Part shown: positions 5,766 to 6,247 of the stretch, piece by piece | How the letters are laid out: each line of letters opens with the position of its first letter | Position numbering within the stretch: position 1 is the stretch's first letter | Assembly (NCBI GenBank): GCA_002686675.1 | Contig: NYYF01000037.1 | Location: 1-6,247, forward strand | DNA: 6,247 nucleotides | Reading direction: 5' to 3' | Source of the DNA: Fidelibacterota bacterium | GTDB lineage: Bacteria > Marinisomatota > Marinisomatia > Marinisomatales > UBA8229 | Notes under the pieces: generated by a model | Seen by the model: the letters and a program-made list of their open reading frames with translations, nothing else | What the model was told of the DNA's origin: nothing | Databases searched by the model: none | Position numbers and translations under genes: made by a program

Positions 5766-6247
5766 ATGAAGCGAATCTCGCAATTAATAGTGTTTACTGC
5801 TTTTATGTCTATGACATGGGCTCAGACCACCGGTAAAATAAGTGGAACAATAACAGGAGATGATGGCACTCAGTTGGTGGGCGCAAATATCATAGTTCTT
5901 GGAACAGGCTCTGGTGCATCTGCCGGGCCAGATGGTGAATTTCAGATTTTGAATGTTCCGGCTGGTTCGTACACTGTTTTAGCTACATACATCGGCTACT
6001 CAGGGAAGGAAGTCAGCGGTGTACGGGTTATATCCGGATTGAGTACCGAAATCAATTTTTCTCTAACCCCAAGCGCAATTGAAGGTGAAGTTGTTCAAGT
6101 GACTGCTGAAAGGGCTTTAATACAAAAAGATGAAACATCATCGATCAATGTTATAACCGGTGAACAACTAGATAACTTACCCATCAGAAGTTTGGATGGT
6201 GTTCTTGCTACCATACCAGGTGTTGTAGTGCAAAATAATGACGTCCA
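5766..6247 (+). CDS. TonB-dependent outer-membrane receptor, N-terminal part (3'-partial)
   Basis: Open to the window end (160 complete codons), so only the N-terminus is seen. A signal peptide is clear: MKR, a hydrophobic stretch, and likely cleavage after TWA (residue 19). Residues about 24-103 form a carboxypeptidase-regulatory-like beta-sandwich (GKISGTITGDDGTQLVGANI ... GPDGEFQILNVPAGSYTV ... YIGY), typical of FCB-group receptors. From about residue 110 the sequence VVQVTAERALIQKDE and then VITGEQLDNLP and LDGVLATIPGVVVQ matches the start of a TonB receptor plug domain. The protein would sit in the outer membrane and import a substrate using TonB/ExbB/ExbD energy; the substrate cannot be told from this part. 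No SusD-like partner is visible upstream. A strong GGAGG lies seven bases before the ATG, and the 282-bp gap suggests its own promoter. Confidence 0.9.
   Translation, partial: MKRISQLIVFTAFMSMTWAQTTGKISGTITGDDGTQLVGANIIVLGTGSGASAGPDGEFQILNVPAGSYTVLATYIGYSGKEVSGVRVISGLSTEINFSLTPSAIEGEVVQVTAERALIQKDETSSINVITGEQLDNLPIRSLDGVLATIPGVVVQNNDV

Overview
The window looks like chromosome from an AT-rich, Gram-negative member of the FCB (Bacteroidetes-like) superphylum. A marine lineage such as Marinimicrobia/Fidelibacterota, Ignavibacteria or Balneola-type bacteria is my best guess. This rests on the TonB-dependent receptor with an N-terminal carboxypeptidase-regulatory-like domain, the lipoprotein signal, and the cyclase/TolB-like/TPR architecture. 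The lineage call is inference, not a database match.

Layout: all genes are on the + strand. Positions 1-2632 hold the 3' part of a gene for a membrane-bound class III adenylate cyclase with a TolB-like domain and a long TPR array (cut by the window start by roughly 17 codons). Three bases later, 2636-4936 holds a complete paralogue of the same architecture (766 aa). Overlapping its stop codon, 4929-4961 carries a 10-codon remnant of the start of a third copy, nearly identical to the start of gene 2 and then cut off. Positions 4989-5483 encode a small predicted lipoprotein of unknown function. A 282-bp non-coding stretch (5484-5765) with overlapping inverted repeats follows. At 5766 a TonB-dependent outer-membrane receptor gene begins with a good Shine-Dalgarno site and runs off the window end.

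How it may work together: each cyclase has its catalytic domain predicted in the cytoplasm, a single membrane helix, and a TolB-like plus TPR part predicted in the periplasm. This would be a one-protein transmembrane sensor that makes cAMP. The two paralogues share almost the same catalytic domain and membrane helix but have strongly diverged TPR arrays, as expected if two sensors with different partners feed one second messenger. The lipoprotein and receptor downstream may be envelope partners or targets, but only proximity supports that.

Most notable points: the tandem paralogues with a truncated third copy, the repeat-driven growth or shrinkage of the TPR arrays, the nearly frozen membrane helix, and an unrecognised shared C-terminal region.
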